Shown: piece after piece, positions 1 through 9,672 of the stretch
Layout: each line of letters opens with the position of its first letter
Numbering within the stretch: the first letter of the stretch is position 1
NCBI RefSeq assembly: GCF_030649675.1
Contig: NZ_JAUTDR010000003.1
Coordinates: 1-64,000, forward strand
Reading direction: 5' to 3'
DNA from: Haliea sp. E1-2-M8
GTDB lineage: Bacteria; Pseudomonadota; Gammaproteobacteria; Pseudomonadales; Halieaceae
Length of the DNA stretch: 64,000 nt
Notes under the pieces: model-generated
What the model was told of the DNA's origin: nothing
The model's database searches: none
What the model saw: only the letters and a program-made list of their open reading frames with translations
Position numbers and translations under genes: made by a program

Positions 1-611
1 AATTTGGCATGAATAATCCACATGCCGTCTTCGTCCTGAAACCAGTACAGCTCGCGGGCCAGTTCGCGCATGGTTTCAGCATCCAGCTCCGGCGGCGGCG
101 CGTCACTGTCAGCCTGCTCGCCCGACACTCCGGCAGCCGCAACCTCCTCCGGCCCCCATTCCAGAAGTTCCCCCATCCCCGGCTCCGCCACTGGTTCATA
201 CCTGCTCACCAGCTTTTCCAGATGCCCGGCGCTGTTCTGCTGTGCCAGGTGCACCATGAAGCCCTCATTCTCCGGCGTGGCCGCACGGGTGATCGCACGC
301 ACCTTGGAATAGGAAATGCCGCCCTCCGAAAAGGCTTCATTGACCTCGGGCAGCACTTCCAGTTGCCGCGCCACCCGCACCTTCTCCCGCGCGGCCCCCA
401 GCGTAATCCCGCAATGGGCCACCAGCCAGTGGGCACAGGAACGCATTGTTCCCTGCTCGCGCCAACCACCACAGCGATCGAACTCCGCTATCAACCGCAA
501 CAAGCGGTGATTCGCTGCATTGATCTGTGCTGAGAGGAGAGTGATCGCCTGACCCAGCTGTGCCCCGGTCAGCCGCTGGGGCCAATCTTCCACAATCGCC
601 GGTATGCCCAT
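1..611 (-). CDS. DUF222 / HNH-endonuclease-family protein, N-terminal part (runs off window)
   Basis: The frame is open from an ATG at 611 to the window edge, giving about 203 codons with the 3' end missing. A GGAG lies just upstream of the ATG. The protein has the typical DUF222 pattern: near residue 45 it reads FDRCGGW, then CAHWL, GAAREKVRVA, ISYSKVRAITR and TPENE, all hallmark blocks of the N-terminal domain of DUF222 proteins. Family members usually carry an HNH nuclease motif at their C-terminus, which would lie outside the window and cannot be seen. The last visible stretch (Trp/Glu/Asp-rich, ending in IIHAK) is the usual linker. DUF222-HNH genes are often multicopy and are associated with mobile DNA, but no mobile element is visible here. 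The role is unknown; nuclease activity is inferred only from the family. Confidence 0.8.
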   Translation of the reverse strand, partial: MGIPAIVEDWPQRLTGAQLGQAITLLSAQINAANHRLLRLIAEFDRCGGWREQGTMRSCAHWLVAHCGITLGAAREKVRVARQLEVLPEVNEAFSEGGISYSKVRAITRAATPENEGFMVHLAQQNSAGHLEKLVSRYEPVAEPGMGELLEWGPEEVAAAGVSGEQADSDAPPPELDAETMRELARELYWFQDEDGMWIIHAK

Positions 612-881
612 GAGAAGGCTCCAATGCTGTATGTATAACCAGTATTTTAGCCAAGCCGGACTGCCACCCCAAGAAACGCGTTCCATCAAATTCGGCCACC
701 CTGCGATCGGGATATCAACCAAAAGCGGCCCAAGCCTCCCAGCCACTCCTCTCCCCAATCATTGCCTCAATTCCGCCAAGGTCAGATAACTGCCTGACGC
801 CCGAGGTGACGCGTTGCCTCGCCGGGTGGGGCACCTTATGATGAGCTGCTCGATTGCGTTGCCCACCATAAGGATTCCACC

Positions 882-2471
882 ATGCCACACCCCGCGATAA
901 CTGCTGAAACCTACCCCCACAAGCCGGCCATTATCATGGGTGGCTCCGGCGAGATGGTCACCTATGCTGAACTCGACGAGCGCAGCAACCAGGCGGCGCA
1001 GCTGTTTCGCTCGCTGGGCCTGAACAAGGGCGACCATATTGGCATGATGCTGCTGAACTGCCGCCAGTTCCTGGAGATCTGCTGGGGCGCGCAGCGGGCA
1101 GGCCTGATTTTTACCCCCATCAGCACCCACCTGAAGCGCGATGAAACCGCCTATATTCTCGAAAATTGCGGCGCCAAGCTGTTTATCGCCTCCCATGGCC
1201 TGGCCGGCGTGGCCGAAGAGGTGCTGACTGCCGCTAAGGGGACCATCCGCCACTTCTACATGGTTGACGGGATAATCGACGGCTTTGAGTCCTGGGATGA
1301 CAGCGCCGGCCTGCAGCCCGCCGAGCGCATCGCCGACGAGGCCAACGGGGTACCGATGCTGTATTCATCCGGCACCACCGGCAAGCCCAAGGGCGTGTTC
1401 CTGCCGCCCGCCGACGATGACGTCAATACCCCGCACCCACTGGCGGGCAGTCTGGGGGCCGCCTTTGGCTTCAGCGAGGAAACGGTCTACCTGTCACCGG
1501 CGCCGCTCTACCACGCCGCACCCCTGCACTACAATATGATGACCCTGTACCAGGGCGGCACTACCGTGGTGATGGAGAAATTCGAACCCGAGGCCGCGCT
1601 GGCGCTGATTGAGGAGCACCGGGCGACCCACAGCCAGTGGGTGCCGATCATGTTTGTACGCATGCTCAAGCTGCCGGAAGAGGTGCGCAGCAAGTACGAC
1701 GTCAGCAGCATGCAGTTCGCCATCCATGCCGCGGCCCCGTGCCCGATCGAGGTAAAAGAGAAGATGATCGAGTGGTGGGGTGAGGTCATCGTCGAGTACT
1801 ACGCCGCCAGCGAGGGCATCGGCATCACCATTATCGACTCCGCCAACTGGCTGACCCACAAGGGCTCCGTGGGTCCCTCCCTGCTGGGCGATATCCATAT
1901 TCTCGATGACGACGGCAATGAGCTGCCGCCCGGCGAGATCGGCACGGTGTATTTCAGTGGCGAACAGGCCCAGTTCAAGTATCACAACGAACCCGACAAG
2001 ACCTCCGAAGCCTTTAACGAACACGGCTGGGCGACCACCGGCGATGTCGGCTACCTCGACCGGGACGGCTTCCTGTACCTGACCGATCGCAAGCATTTCA
2101 TGATCATCAGTGGCGGCGTCAACATCTACCCGCAGGAGATCGAGAACCTGCTGATCACCCACGACAAGGTGGCGGACGTGGCCGTGTTCGGCATCCCCAA
2201 CGAAGAGTTCGGGGAGGAGGTCAAGGCGGTGATCCAGCCGCTGAACTGGGCCGATTCCACCGACGAGGTCGCCATTGAAATCATGGAGTGGTTGCGCGAG
2301 CGCATCTCCCATATCAAGCTGCCGCGATCGCTGGATTTCCACCAGGAGCTGCCGCGAATGGACAACGGTAAAATGTACAAGCGGCATCTGGCGGACGCCT
2401 ACCGGGGTGCCACCCGCACGGACGAAAAGGGTGACACGATCGACCCCGGCAAGCGCTCCCCGGAAGAGTAA
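882..2471 (+). CDS. Acyl-CoA synthetase (AMP-forming, FadD-like)
   Basis: A 529-residue ANL-superfamily adenylating enzyme that should activate a fatty or other carboxylic acid to its CoA thioester, with ATP cleaved to AMP. The P-loop-like motif is YSSGTTGKPKG (about residue 160). The adenine-binding motif is YYAASEGIG, the hinge/ATP motif TTGDVGYLDRDGF, and the C-terminal catalytic lysine lies in PRMDNGKMYKR, so all core motifs are present. AAGGA precedes the ATG. The gene stands alone between the DUF222 gene and the UrcA gene. The motif LSPAPLYHAAPLHY resembles FadD-type ligases of steroid/lipid catabolism, but the substrate cannot be told from sequence. Confidence 0.92.
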   Translation: MPHPAITAETYPHKPAIIMGGSGEMVTYAELDERSNQAAQLFRSLGLNKGDHIGMMLLNCRQFLEICWGAQRAGLIFTPISTHLKRDETAYILENCGAKLFIASHGLAGVAEEVLTAAKGTIRHFYMVDGIIDGFESWDDSAGLQPAERIADEANGVPMLYSSGTTGKPKGVFLPPADDDVNTPHPLAGSLGAAFGFSEETVYLSPAPLYHAAPLHYNMMTLYQGGTTVVMEKFEPEAALALIEEHRATHSQWVPIMFVRMLKLPEEVRSKYDVSSMQFAIHAAAPCPIEVKEKMIEWWGEVIVEYYAASEGIGITIIDSANWLTHKGSVGPSLLGDIHILDDDGNELPPGEIGTVYFSGEQAQFKYHNEPDKTSEAFNEHGWATTGDVGYLDRDGFLYLTDRKHFMIISGGVNIYPQEIENLLITHDKVADVAVFGIPNEEFGEEVKAVIQPLNWADSTDEVAIEIMEWLRERISHIKLPRSLDFHQELPRMDNGKMYKRHLADAYRGATRTDEKGDTIDPGKRSPEE

Positions 2472-2520
2472 TGTAGCGGCCTGCAGCCGCAGTCACCGCG
2501 AGTGCAGGCAGTCAGCGGCG

Positions 2521-2985
2521 TCAACGCCCGGCGATTTCCTGCCCGGGCTGAACGCTGCGGCCCGTCCTGCTGGCGTGCATTTCCTCAAGACCCAAATGAC
2601 CCACGCGGCTCACCGCGTTATCCATTGCTGTCTCCAGGCAGGCCTTGCGGTCCCTGTTCATCGCGGCGTTGCGGATGTCCGCCCGCGGTGCACATACGGT
2701 GGTGGTTGCCTGGGCCAGGCGCAGGTAAAGCTGATCCAGGCCCGCGGGCCGGTTCAGGTCAAGATCCGCCCAGGTGACCGTCGCTGAGCGCTCAGAGCGC
2801 CCTGCAGCGGGAAAGCGCAGGGAGCTGACCCTGGTTTCCCCGGCGGAGGGTTGCTCCAACCTGCGGCCGTAGTCGTCCGCGACGACTGTGGGGCTGGTGA
2901 CCAGTGGCAGGGCTAACGCCAGTGACAGGATCGCGGTGGCACCCAGGGGTACTTTCGTGGGGTTCTCATTTTTTACAGTGTTCAT
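2521..2985 (-). CDS. UrcA family secreted protein
   Basis: A 154-residue protein of the UrcA family (function unknown, common in proteobacteria). An N-terminal hydrophobic segment (LSLALALPLV) ending near VVA-DD looks like a Sec signal peptide. The mature part has the family pattern: VTWADLDLNRPAGLDQLY, then a cysteine in TTVCAP, then a second conserved cysteine in RKACLETAMDNAV; the two cysteines may form a disulfide. The ATG at 2985 was chosen because the signal peptide begins there; the longer open frame upstream adds only Arg/Ser-rich residues. It is transcribed divergently from the wHTH/TPR regulator gene, across a region carrying phased CTGTGA repeats. Confidence 0.75.
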   Translation of the reverse strand: MNTVKNENPTKVPLGATAILSLALALPLVTSPTVVADDYGRRLEQPSAGETRVSSLRFPAAGRSERSATVTWADLDLNRPAGLDQLYLRLAQATTTVCAPRADIRNAAMNRDRKACLETAMDNAVSRVGHLGLEEMHASRTGRSVQPGQEIAGR

Positions 2986-3099
2986 GATGTGTTCCTCGCT
3001 CGTTTGGCTTTCGCTAGCGGACTTTCTGCCGGGCGGTTTGCCCGGTTGTGCAGCCCGGAGCCAAGTGCAGCACAGGCGGTGACGCAGCGCCGGATGGTG

Positions 3100-3149
3100 C
3101 TGTGATTTAACTCGGAGGAAGCTGTGATTTCTCTGTGATGGAACTGTGA
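3100..3149. promoter_or_regulatory. Phased CTGTGA direct repeats in the divergent UrcA/regulator intergenic region
   Basis: Four direct copies of CTGTGA start at 3100, 3122, 3133 and 3144, giving spacings of 22, 11 and 11 bp, one or two helical turns. The first two extend to CTGTGATTT. Direct repeats with about 11-bp phasing are the typical operator form for winged-helix regulators of the OmpR/CadC type, and such a gene starts at 3277. The repeats lie about 115-165 bp upstream of the UrcA start. Operator function is inferred from spacing only. Confidence 0.4.
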
Positions 3150-3276
3150 GGGTAGTGAAATCAATGGCTTGAGAGCGAATTGGGGGCCTCACCGGGGCCG
3201 CCTGGGGGCTGGCGCCTGCCTGCAGGCACGACTATTCTGAGCAATGTTACTGCAGGTGTGCAGCAGGACAGGTGAC

Positions 3277-5327
3277 ATGGCCCGGCAATTGCGTTTCGGT
3301 GCCTGGAGTTTTTGCCCCGACACCCGGGTGCTGGAGCGGGGTGGACAGACTTTTGTCCTGGAACCCAGAGTTGCAGCATTGCTGGAACATTTTCTGGCCA
3401 ATCCCGGCGAAGTCCTCAGCCACGACCAGCTGATCGCGGTGGTATGGCACGATCGCGTGGTATCCCCACCGCGCTGCCCTACACCCTGGCGGTGCTGCCC
3501 TTCGTTGACCTCAGTGAGGCGCCGGGCAACGCCTATCTGGCCGACGGTCTGGCGGAAGAGCTGCTGGCCCTGCTCGGCCGTTTCAGCGCTTTTCGGGTGC
3601 CCGCGTCCAGTTCTTCGTTCCAGTTTCGCGATCAACGCTACAGTCCGCAGGAGGTCGGGGAAGCCCTGGGCGTGCGCTATCTGGTAGAGGGCAGCGTTCG
3701 CCGCGAGGCAGACCAGGTGCGCATCAATGTTCGCCTGGTCGAAGCCAGCACGGGCTTCCAGCTCTGGTCGGAGAACTTCAGTCGCAGCGTCTCGGGCCTG
3801 TTTGCGCTGCAGGCAGATATTGCCGCCCAGGTGGCGCGGGCGCTGCAGGTGGTGCTGGTGGAGCCAGAGCCATTGTTTGGCCGGGCCCTGGAGAGTGCCG
3901 GGCCCGCCGGGGCCGAAGCCTATCTTGAGTACCTGCAGGCCCGGCAGTTGATGGCCAGTTGGGGCACAGCTGATGTGCAGGCGGCCATCGGCCACCTGCA
4001 GAACGCCATTTCCCTGGCGCCGGATTTCGCCCCGGCCTACACGCGTCTGGCGGAAGCGATGATGATGCAGGCCAATGATCGGGGTAGTGCAGAACTGGAG
4101 TGTATCCGCGGCACAGCGCTGGCCCTGGTTGAGAAATCCATGGCACTGGATCCGCAACTGGGTGAGGTGTATGCGCTGCGCGCCCGGGCGCGGCCGGATG
4201 GGGAGGAGGCGCTGATGGAGCAGGACCTGCGCCAGAGCATTGCGCTCAGCCCGAGCTATACCCCGGCCTATGAATTGCTCGCAAATTTGATGTTCCAGGC
4301 CGGGCGGCGGGATGAGGCTCTGCTGCTGATAGACCAGGCCCGCTCCCTAGACCCTCTATGGCCCCGTGGCCACTACGCCAAGGCGCTGATGATGCTGGAC
4401 AGCTGTGACCTCGAGCAGGCGGCGGAGCTTGCCCGTGAGGCGCTGCGGGTCAACCCGCGCTTTCGCTCCGGGCTGGTCATGCTGGGGGGTATCGCCGGCT
4501 GGCGGGGGGAATTGGCCGACGGAGTTCGCCTGGGGGAAGAGGCGCTGGCCCTGGATCCCCGTGCCGACTGGGTGCGGGAGCGGCTGCACATCGCTTACCT
4601 GGATCTGGGAGAACTGGCGGCAGCCCGTGAGGTGGCCGGCGACAGCTTCAAAGCCCGCTGGCGGGAACAGCATTTTCTCGGTAATCACGCCGCGGCCGGA
4701 GAGATGATCTATGGGGTCGACCCCGCCACAATCGAGGGTAGTTTTAGCCTTTGGGCACAGACCAACTCAGTCCTTACCGCAGCGATGGTCAGCGGTGATT
4801 ACGCCCGCGCCCGCCGCTATCTCGGCGAGCGCTTCAACTATGAAGGTGGCTTGCCGCAAGCTATAGACCCCTTCGATCGCTATCACCTGCTGCACCTGGT
4901 GCTGGTCTGGTACGGGCCGCGCTACGACGCTGAGGCCCACGCGTTGATCGGCCGCCTGTGGACAGAATTAAACGCGACGCCGCGAGCGTCCCGGGGTTGC
5001 ATACCTGGCTACCAGGCTCTGGCCCACGCCCTCGCCGGTGTGAGTCTGGGACTCAATGATGAAGCAATTGCGGTGTTGGAGGACGCAGTTGTCAATGGCG
5101 GCATCTTTGCCGGTTGGCACTGGATCATCGCCAACCACCCCGGATTTGTTCCGCTTTTGCAGGAACCCCGGCTGCAGCAGCTGCTCCGGGAGCGGCAGGC
5201 TCAGGTGGCCGAACAGCGGGAGGTTTTGGCACGGATGCGCGCCGAGGGTGTGGTGCCAGTGCGTGAGGGCAGGGACGCTGCCGCCGACAGCGTCAGGCGG
5301 AGGGAGTTACGCCCAGGGGTTCGGTGA
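3277..5327 (+). pseudogene. CadC-like wHTH regulator with TPR tail, frameshifted and internally deleted
   Basis: Two reading frames together encode one recognisable architecture. From the ATG at 3277 the first frame gives the start of an OmpR-type winged helix (LRFGAWSFCPDTRVLERGG, then EPRVAALLEHFL, then HDQLIAVVWHDRVVS). After about position 3468 homology leaves this frame and continues in the frame one base later with the TolB-like domain (LAVLPFVDL, YLADGLAEELLALL, YLVEGSVRR, GFQLWSENF) and then TPR repeats to 5327. The rest of the wHTH, including the recognition helix and wing (usually followed by a linker or transmembrane helix), is missing at the junction. This therefore looks like a deletion plus frameshift, not a single-base error. 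An in-frame ATG at 3444 could still yield a 627-residue TolB/TPR protein without DNA binding. The 3' end overlaps the convergent RND gene by 35 bp. Confidence 0.7.
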
Positions 5328-8300
5328 CGGCTCGCTGTTGCCGCAGCGGCAGATAGTAGGCAGGCAGAATAAAAAGGGTAAACAGGGTCCCGACCAGCAT
5401 GCCGGCGGTGATCACCAGGCCGATGCTGAAGCGGCTGTTGGCGCCGGCGCCGGTGGCGATCACCAGCGGCAAGACCCCGAGCACGGTGGCGAAGGTGGTC
5501 ATCAGGATGGGGCGCAGGCGCAGGGCGGCCGCTTCCAGTACCGCATCCCGGTGGCTCCTGCCATCCTGGCGCAGATTGTTGGCGAACTCCACGATCAGAA
5601 TTCCGTGCTTGCTGATCAGACCAATCAGGGTTAGAAGCCCGATCTGGGTATAGATGTTGAGGGTGGCGAAACCGAGAGCCAGCGGGACCGTTGCGCCAAA
5701 AATGGACAGCGGCACGCCTACCAGCACCACCAGCGGGTCGCGGAAGCTGTTGAACTGGGCTGACAGGACCAGAAAAATCAGGATCAGGGCCAGGGTGAAC
5801 AGCAGCGGGAAGGAGGCGCTTTCCTCAACGAAGCGCCGGGAGCCCCCGGTGTAGCCCGCGCGGAAACCGCTGGGGGCAATTTCCTGCAGCTCTTCCTGCA
5901 GGAAGGCGAGCCCGTCGCCCAGTGAGTTTGGCGGCATCATCATGCCTTGGATGGTGGTGCTGTTGAGCTGCTGGAACTGGCTCAGCTCGTTGGGTTCGAC
6001 CCGCGAGTCAAGCGTCACCAGCGCGGACAGGGGTACCAGTTCGTCGCTGGCGGTGCGCAGGTAATACTGCTCCAGCGCCTCCCGGGTGAGGCGGAAGTCG
6101 CGGCCAGCCTGGGGTATCACCTTGTAGCTGCGGCCGTCCAGTTCAAAGCGGTTGATTTCCGCCTCGCCCAGCATTACGGCCAGGGTCTGGCCGATTTCCT
6201 CCATGGAAATTCCCAGGCGCGAGGCCAGCGGCCGGTCTATTCGCACTTCGATCTCGGGCCGGTCCAGGGCCAGGGTCTGGTTGACGAAGATGAATAGCCC
6301 CGACTCGCGTGCCGCTGCCAGCAGATTCACGCCGACCTGATGCACCTCGCTGTGATCGGCCGTGGATGCCACCACGAAGCTGACGGGCAGCCCGGCATCC
6401 GAGCCGGGCAGCGCCGGCGTCCCGAAGGAAAAGGCTTCCAGGCCCGCGATGCTGCCCAGCCGCTGCTGAAATTCCGCCTGAACCTCCTGCTGGGTGCGCT
6501 CGCGCTCGCTCCAGTGTGTCAGGGTGAGGCCGCCGAAGTTGAAATCCGGAGCGACTGCCTGCCAGGAGTGGCTGACCTCTGGGATTTCGCGCCAGATATC
6601 CACCACCTGATCCAGGAAGCGGTTGATATATTCAAGGTTGGCGTAGCGCGGCGTACTGGCGACGACATAGAGAGCGCCGGTGTCCTCTTCCGGCGCCAGC
6701 TCTTCGCGCGCCAGCGAAAAAAGCACCGGCAGGCTGGCGATGAGCACCATGCTGAACATCAGCACGGCGCCGCGGTTGTCCAGGCAGTGCGCGAGCAGGC
6801 GCTGATAGGCCAGGGTAAAGCGCTCGAAATGATGATCCAGCCAGTTGGCAAAGCGCCCCTGGTGGGCCTGGTCCTTGAGCAGCCGCGAACACATCATCGG
6901 GCTCAGGGTCAGGGCGATGATACCCGAGACCAGCACGGCACCGGCCAGGGTGAGGGCAAATTCGCTGAACAGGGTACCGGTCAGGCCGCCGATAAAGGCG
7001 ATGGGCGCATAGACCGCGGCCAGGGTCAGGGTCATCGCCACCACCGGCCAGGCGACCTCGCGCGCGCCCTGAATGGCGGCTGCCGTCGGCGGCATGCCGT
7101 GCTCTATGTGACGGTGCACATTTTCCACTACGACAATGGCATCATCGACCACCAGGCCGATGGCAATCACCATGGCCAGCAGGGTCAGCAGATTGAGTGA
7201 AAAGCCGAGGCTGAAGATCAGGAACACCACGCCAATCAGGGACAGCGGAATGGCCACCAGCGGTATCAGCACTACGCGCAGGGAGCCCAGGAACAGGTAG
7301 ATCACCAGAATCACAATCAGCACCGCTTCCAGCAGAGTGTTGCGCACTTCCGTGAGCGCCGCATCAATGGCGATGGTGCCGTCCCAATCCAGGTAGAGCT
7401 CCAGATCGGCAGGCAATGCCGCGGTGATCGCGGGCAAGGCGCCGTGCACCGCTGCGCTCACCGCCAGCGGGTTGGCGTCAGGGGTAGTGGTAATGGAGAT
7501 GAACGTAGCCTCCCGGCCGCTGGAGAGGGTCTGGAACTGGCTGTTTTCTTCGGCCAGTTCAATCTCGGCGACATCCCCGAGTGTCACCTGGCGGTCGCCC
7601 TGCCTAAACACAGTCAGCGCAGCAAATTCTGCCGGCGTTTGCAGGTCAGTGCGCGGATCCACCGTCGCCCGGACCAGCTCGCTTTCCGTGCTGCCTGCCG
7701 TGGCTATGAAATTGTCCCGGCTGATAGTCGCATGCACATCGGCGGCGGTCACGCCGTGGGCGGCCATGCGCTGCGGGTCCAGCCAGATCCGCATGGCCGG
7801 AAACCTGCCGCCGAGAATCTCGGCGGTGCCGACGCCCTCGAGCGTCGCCAGCTCCGGCTGCACGCTGCGCGCGAGGTAATCGGATATTTCCGCCGTGGTC
7901 ATCTGCTCGCTGTAGAACGCGAGGTAGATCAGGGCGTCGCCGCCGCCACCGGTAGTCACCACCGGGTCGTATACCTCCCGGGGCAGCTGGAAACGTGCTT
8001 CATTGACCTTGGCGATCACTTCGGTGAGGACGTCGCTGCTGTTCTCGCCCAGGCGTACGTGCACGCTGATTTCCGAGTTGCCCGGGTTGCTGGTCGAGGT
8101 CATGTACTCGACCCCGCGGGCGCCGGCAATGGTGGTCTGCAATGGCGTGGTGACAAAGCCCTGTACGGAGCGGGCGCTGGCACCGGGATACACAGTGACC
8201 ACCCGGATAACGCTGCGTTCAAGTTCGGGAAATTCCCGAATCGGCGTTCTGCCGGCCGCCGCGATGCCGAGCAACAGGATCAGCGCGCTGACCACCAGGG

Positions 8301-8340
8301 CCAGCACCGGGCGCTGGATAAAGGTATCGGTGAAGCGCAC
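5293..8340 (-). CDS. RND efflux transporter permease subunit (HAE1/AcrB family)
   Basis: A 1015-residue inner-membrane proton-driven pump of the hydrophobe/amphiphile efflux family. The start (FTDTFIQRPVLALVVSALI) is the canonical TM1 entry. Family blocks include REFPELERSVIRVVTVYPGAS, LVVDDAIVVVENV in TM4 (proton-relay aspartates) and LIGLISKHGILIVEFAN in TM10. There are 12 predicted membrane segments and two large periplasmic loops. The GTG start follows AGGAG. It is immediately downstream of its adaptor gene (27-bp gap), so the two form an operon; no outer-membrane factor gene is adjacent, so a TolC-like protein encoded elsewhere is presumed. The substrate is unknown. Confidence 0.95.
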   Translation of the reverse strand: MRFTDTFIQRPVLALVVSALILLLGIAAAGRTPIREFPELERSVIRVVTVYPGASARSVQGFVTTPLQTTIAGARGVEYMTSTSNPGNSEISVHVRLGENSSDVLTEVIAKVNEARFQLPREVYDPVVTTGGGGDALIYLAFYSEQMTTAEISDYLARSVQPELATLEGVGTAEILGGRFPAMRIWLDPQRMAAHGVTAADVHATISRDNFIATAGSTESELVRATVDPRTDLQTPAEFAALTVFRQGDRQVTLGDVAEIELAEENSQFQTLSSGREATFISITTTPDANPLAVSAAVHGALPAITAALPADLELYLDWDGTIAIDAALTEVRNTLLEAVLIVILVIYLFLGSLRVVLIPLVAIPLSLIGVVFLIFSLGFSLNLLTLLAMVIAIGLVVDDAIVVVENVHRHIEHGMPPTAAAIQGAREVAWPVVAMTLTLAAVYAPIAFIGGLTGTLFSEFALTLAGAVLVSGIIALTLSPMMCSRLLKDQAHQGRFANWLDHHFERFTLAYQRLLAHCLDNRGAVLMFSMVLIASLPVLFSLAREELAPEEDTGALYVVASTPRYANLEYINRFLDQVVDIWREIPEVSHSWQAVAPDFNFGGLTLTHWSERERTQQEVQAEFQQRLGSIAGLEAFSFGTPALPGSDAGLPVSFVVASTADHSEVHQVGVNLLAAARESGLFIFVNQTLALDRPEIEVRIDRPLASRLGISMEEIGQTLAVMLGEAEINRFELDGRSYKVIPQAGRDFRLTREALEQYYLRTASDELVPLSALVTLDSRVEPNELSQFQQLNSTTIQGMMMPPNSLGDGLAFLQEELQEIAPSGFRAGYTGGSRRFVEESASFPLLFTLALILIFLVLSAQFNSFRDPLVVLVGVPLSIFGATVPLALGFATLNIYTQIGLLTLIGLISKHGILIVEFANNLRQDGRSHRDAVLEAAALRLRPILMTTFATVLGVLPLVIATGAGANSRFSIGLVITAGMLVGTLFTLFILPAYYLPLRQQRAVTEPLGVTPSA

Positions 8341-8367
8341 CTCAGGCTCCTGTTGCGTCGTGGCCGA

Positions 8368-9438
8368 TCACAGCGGTGCGTTCTCGTCTATCTGTACGCT
8401 GGCGCCGCGGTACAGCTTGTTCTGGCCCGCGGTCACAATTCGCTCCCCGGGCGCCAGACCTTCAACAATGGCGATCCGGCCGTTGGCTGCCGCGCCGATG
8501 CGCACGACCCGGGGCTGTACCTGCAGCCCGCCTTCTTCGCCCGTCTCGATCACGAACACGGTGTCGCCGCTGGTGGAGTAGGTGATGGCGGTCTCCGGCA
8601 CGCTGATCCGCGCTTCGGTCCGGTCCAGGTCGATACTGATTCTCGCGAACATCCCAGGCAGCAGGCCTGCACCTTCCTTCAGCTCTGCCCGCAACAGCAG
8701 GCTGCGGGTATCCGCATCCACCAGCGAGTCCAGCGCAGTGAGGGTTGCATCGAACAGGCGCTGCTCAAAGCCCGGTACGGCAATACTGACCCGCAGGCCG
8801 GGCCGCAGCAGCGGTGCGAAGCGGGCGGGCACGGCAAAATCCACCTCCAGCGTAGTCAGGTCCTGCAGGCTCGCAACCCGGGTGCCGGCTTCAACGTAGT
8901 CGCCAACCCGGGCATTGACGATACCAACGGTGCCGGCAAAGGGCGCCCGCAGCTGCTTGTTGGCCAGCACGGCCTCGGTTTCCGCCAGTTGCGCCTCGGC
9001 CACTTCCAGGTCTGCCCGGGAGCGGTCGAACTGGGTCTGGGGAATGGACTTTTGCTCCAGCAAACGGGCGTCGCGCTCAAACAGCAGCCGGGCCAGGTCG
9101 ACGGCCGCCCGCTGGCGTTCGCGGCTGGCCTGCTCCGCGCGGTCGTTCAGCTGCAGCAGCAGTTCGCCGGCTGCCACCCGATCCCCGGAGCGGACCGCGA
9201 TCGACGTGACTTCGCCGCTCTCCTCGCTGCTGAGCTCGACCCCACGCGCTGCGCGGATGCTTCCGGTCGCGGTCAGCGTCTCCGGCCACAGGCTTTCCTC
9301 TGCAGCCGCTGCGGCCACGGTGACCGGCGGCTGGCTGAAACCCTGATTGGCGAAGCCGGAGAATTGTTGATAGAGATAGGCGGCGATCGCGCCGAATATC
9401 AGCAACAACATGGCGATGGCTATGAGGTAAGCGCGCAA
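8368..9438 (-). CDS. RND efflux periplasmic adaptor subunit (membrane fusion protein)
   Basis: A 356-residue membrane fusion protein. It has an N-terminal anchor helix (YLIAIAMLLLIFGAIAAYLY), a lipoyl/biotinyl-like half (ATGSIRAARGVELSSE), a helical hairpin rich in Gln/Arg/Glu, the second lipoyl half (LRAPFAGTVGIVNARVGDYV) and beta-barrel/membrane-proximal domains (VDFAVPARFAPLLRPGLRVS, TAITYSTSGDTVFVIE). The open frame begins with TTG at 9438; the anchor helix starts right after, so the start is plausible, but a later ATG in the helix is an alternative. It links the permease gene downstream to an outer-membrane channel. Confidence 0.92.
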   Translation of the reverse strand: MRAYLIAIAMLLLIFGAIAAYLYQQFSGFANQGFSQPPVTVAAAAAEESLWPETLTATGSIRAARGVELSSEESGEVTSIAVRSGDRVAAGELLLQLNDRAEQASRERQRAAVDLARLLFERDARLLEQKSIPQTQFDRSRADLEVAEAQLAETEAVLANKQLRAPFAGTVGIVNARVGDYVEAGTRVASLQDLTTLEVDFAVPARFAPLLRPGLRVSIAVPGFEQRLFDATLTALDSLVDADTRSLLLRAELKEGAGLLPGMFARISIDLDRTEARISVPETAITYSTSGDTVFVIETGEEGGLQVQPRVVRIGAAANGRIAIVEGLAPGERIVTAGQNKLYRGASVQIDENAPL

Positions 9439-9672
9439 AACGGGTCTCTTCTTTTTTTTTGATGCCGGCGACGGAATGGGAACAGGCCAACGGCTGATGT
9501 TTTGATGGGTAGCAGTTTAGGGGCTTTGGCCCACGCTTGCACCGACAGAAATTGTAACAATGACCGACTCGGAACCGCGCCAGCCCTGCCTTGCTGTGGC
9601 CTGATTCAACCTGTGCCCGGGCCTGGGTTTCCAGTATGCTTGAACAAGGTGAAGTGGCAGAGAGGTCAGCCC

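Noticed and set aside
759-1253. - strand frame opposite the acyl-CoA synthetase start
   Set aside because: Antisense of a conserved adenylating enzyme; no motif.
6340-7200. + strand frame opposite the RND permease
   Set aside because: His/Gly/Gln-rich antisense frame without RBS or homology.
7444-9462. Long + strand open frame (672 codons) opposite the RND genes
   Set aside because: Antisense to two strongly conserved efflux genes; the product is Gln/His/Arg-rich with no motif. High GC leaves reverse frames open.
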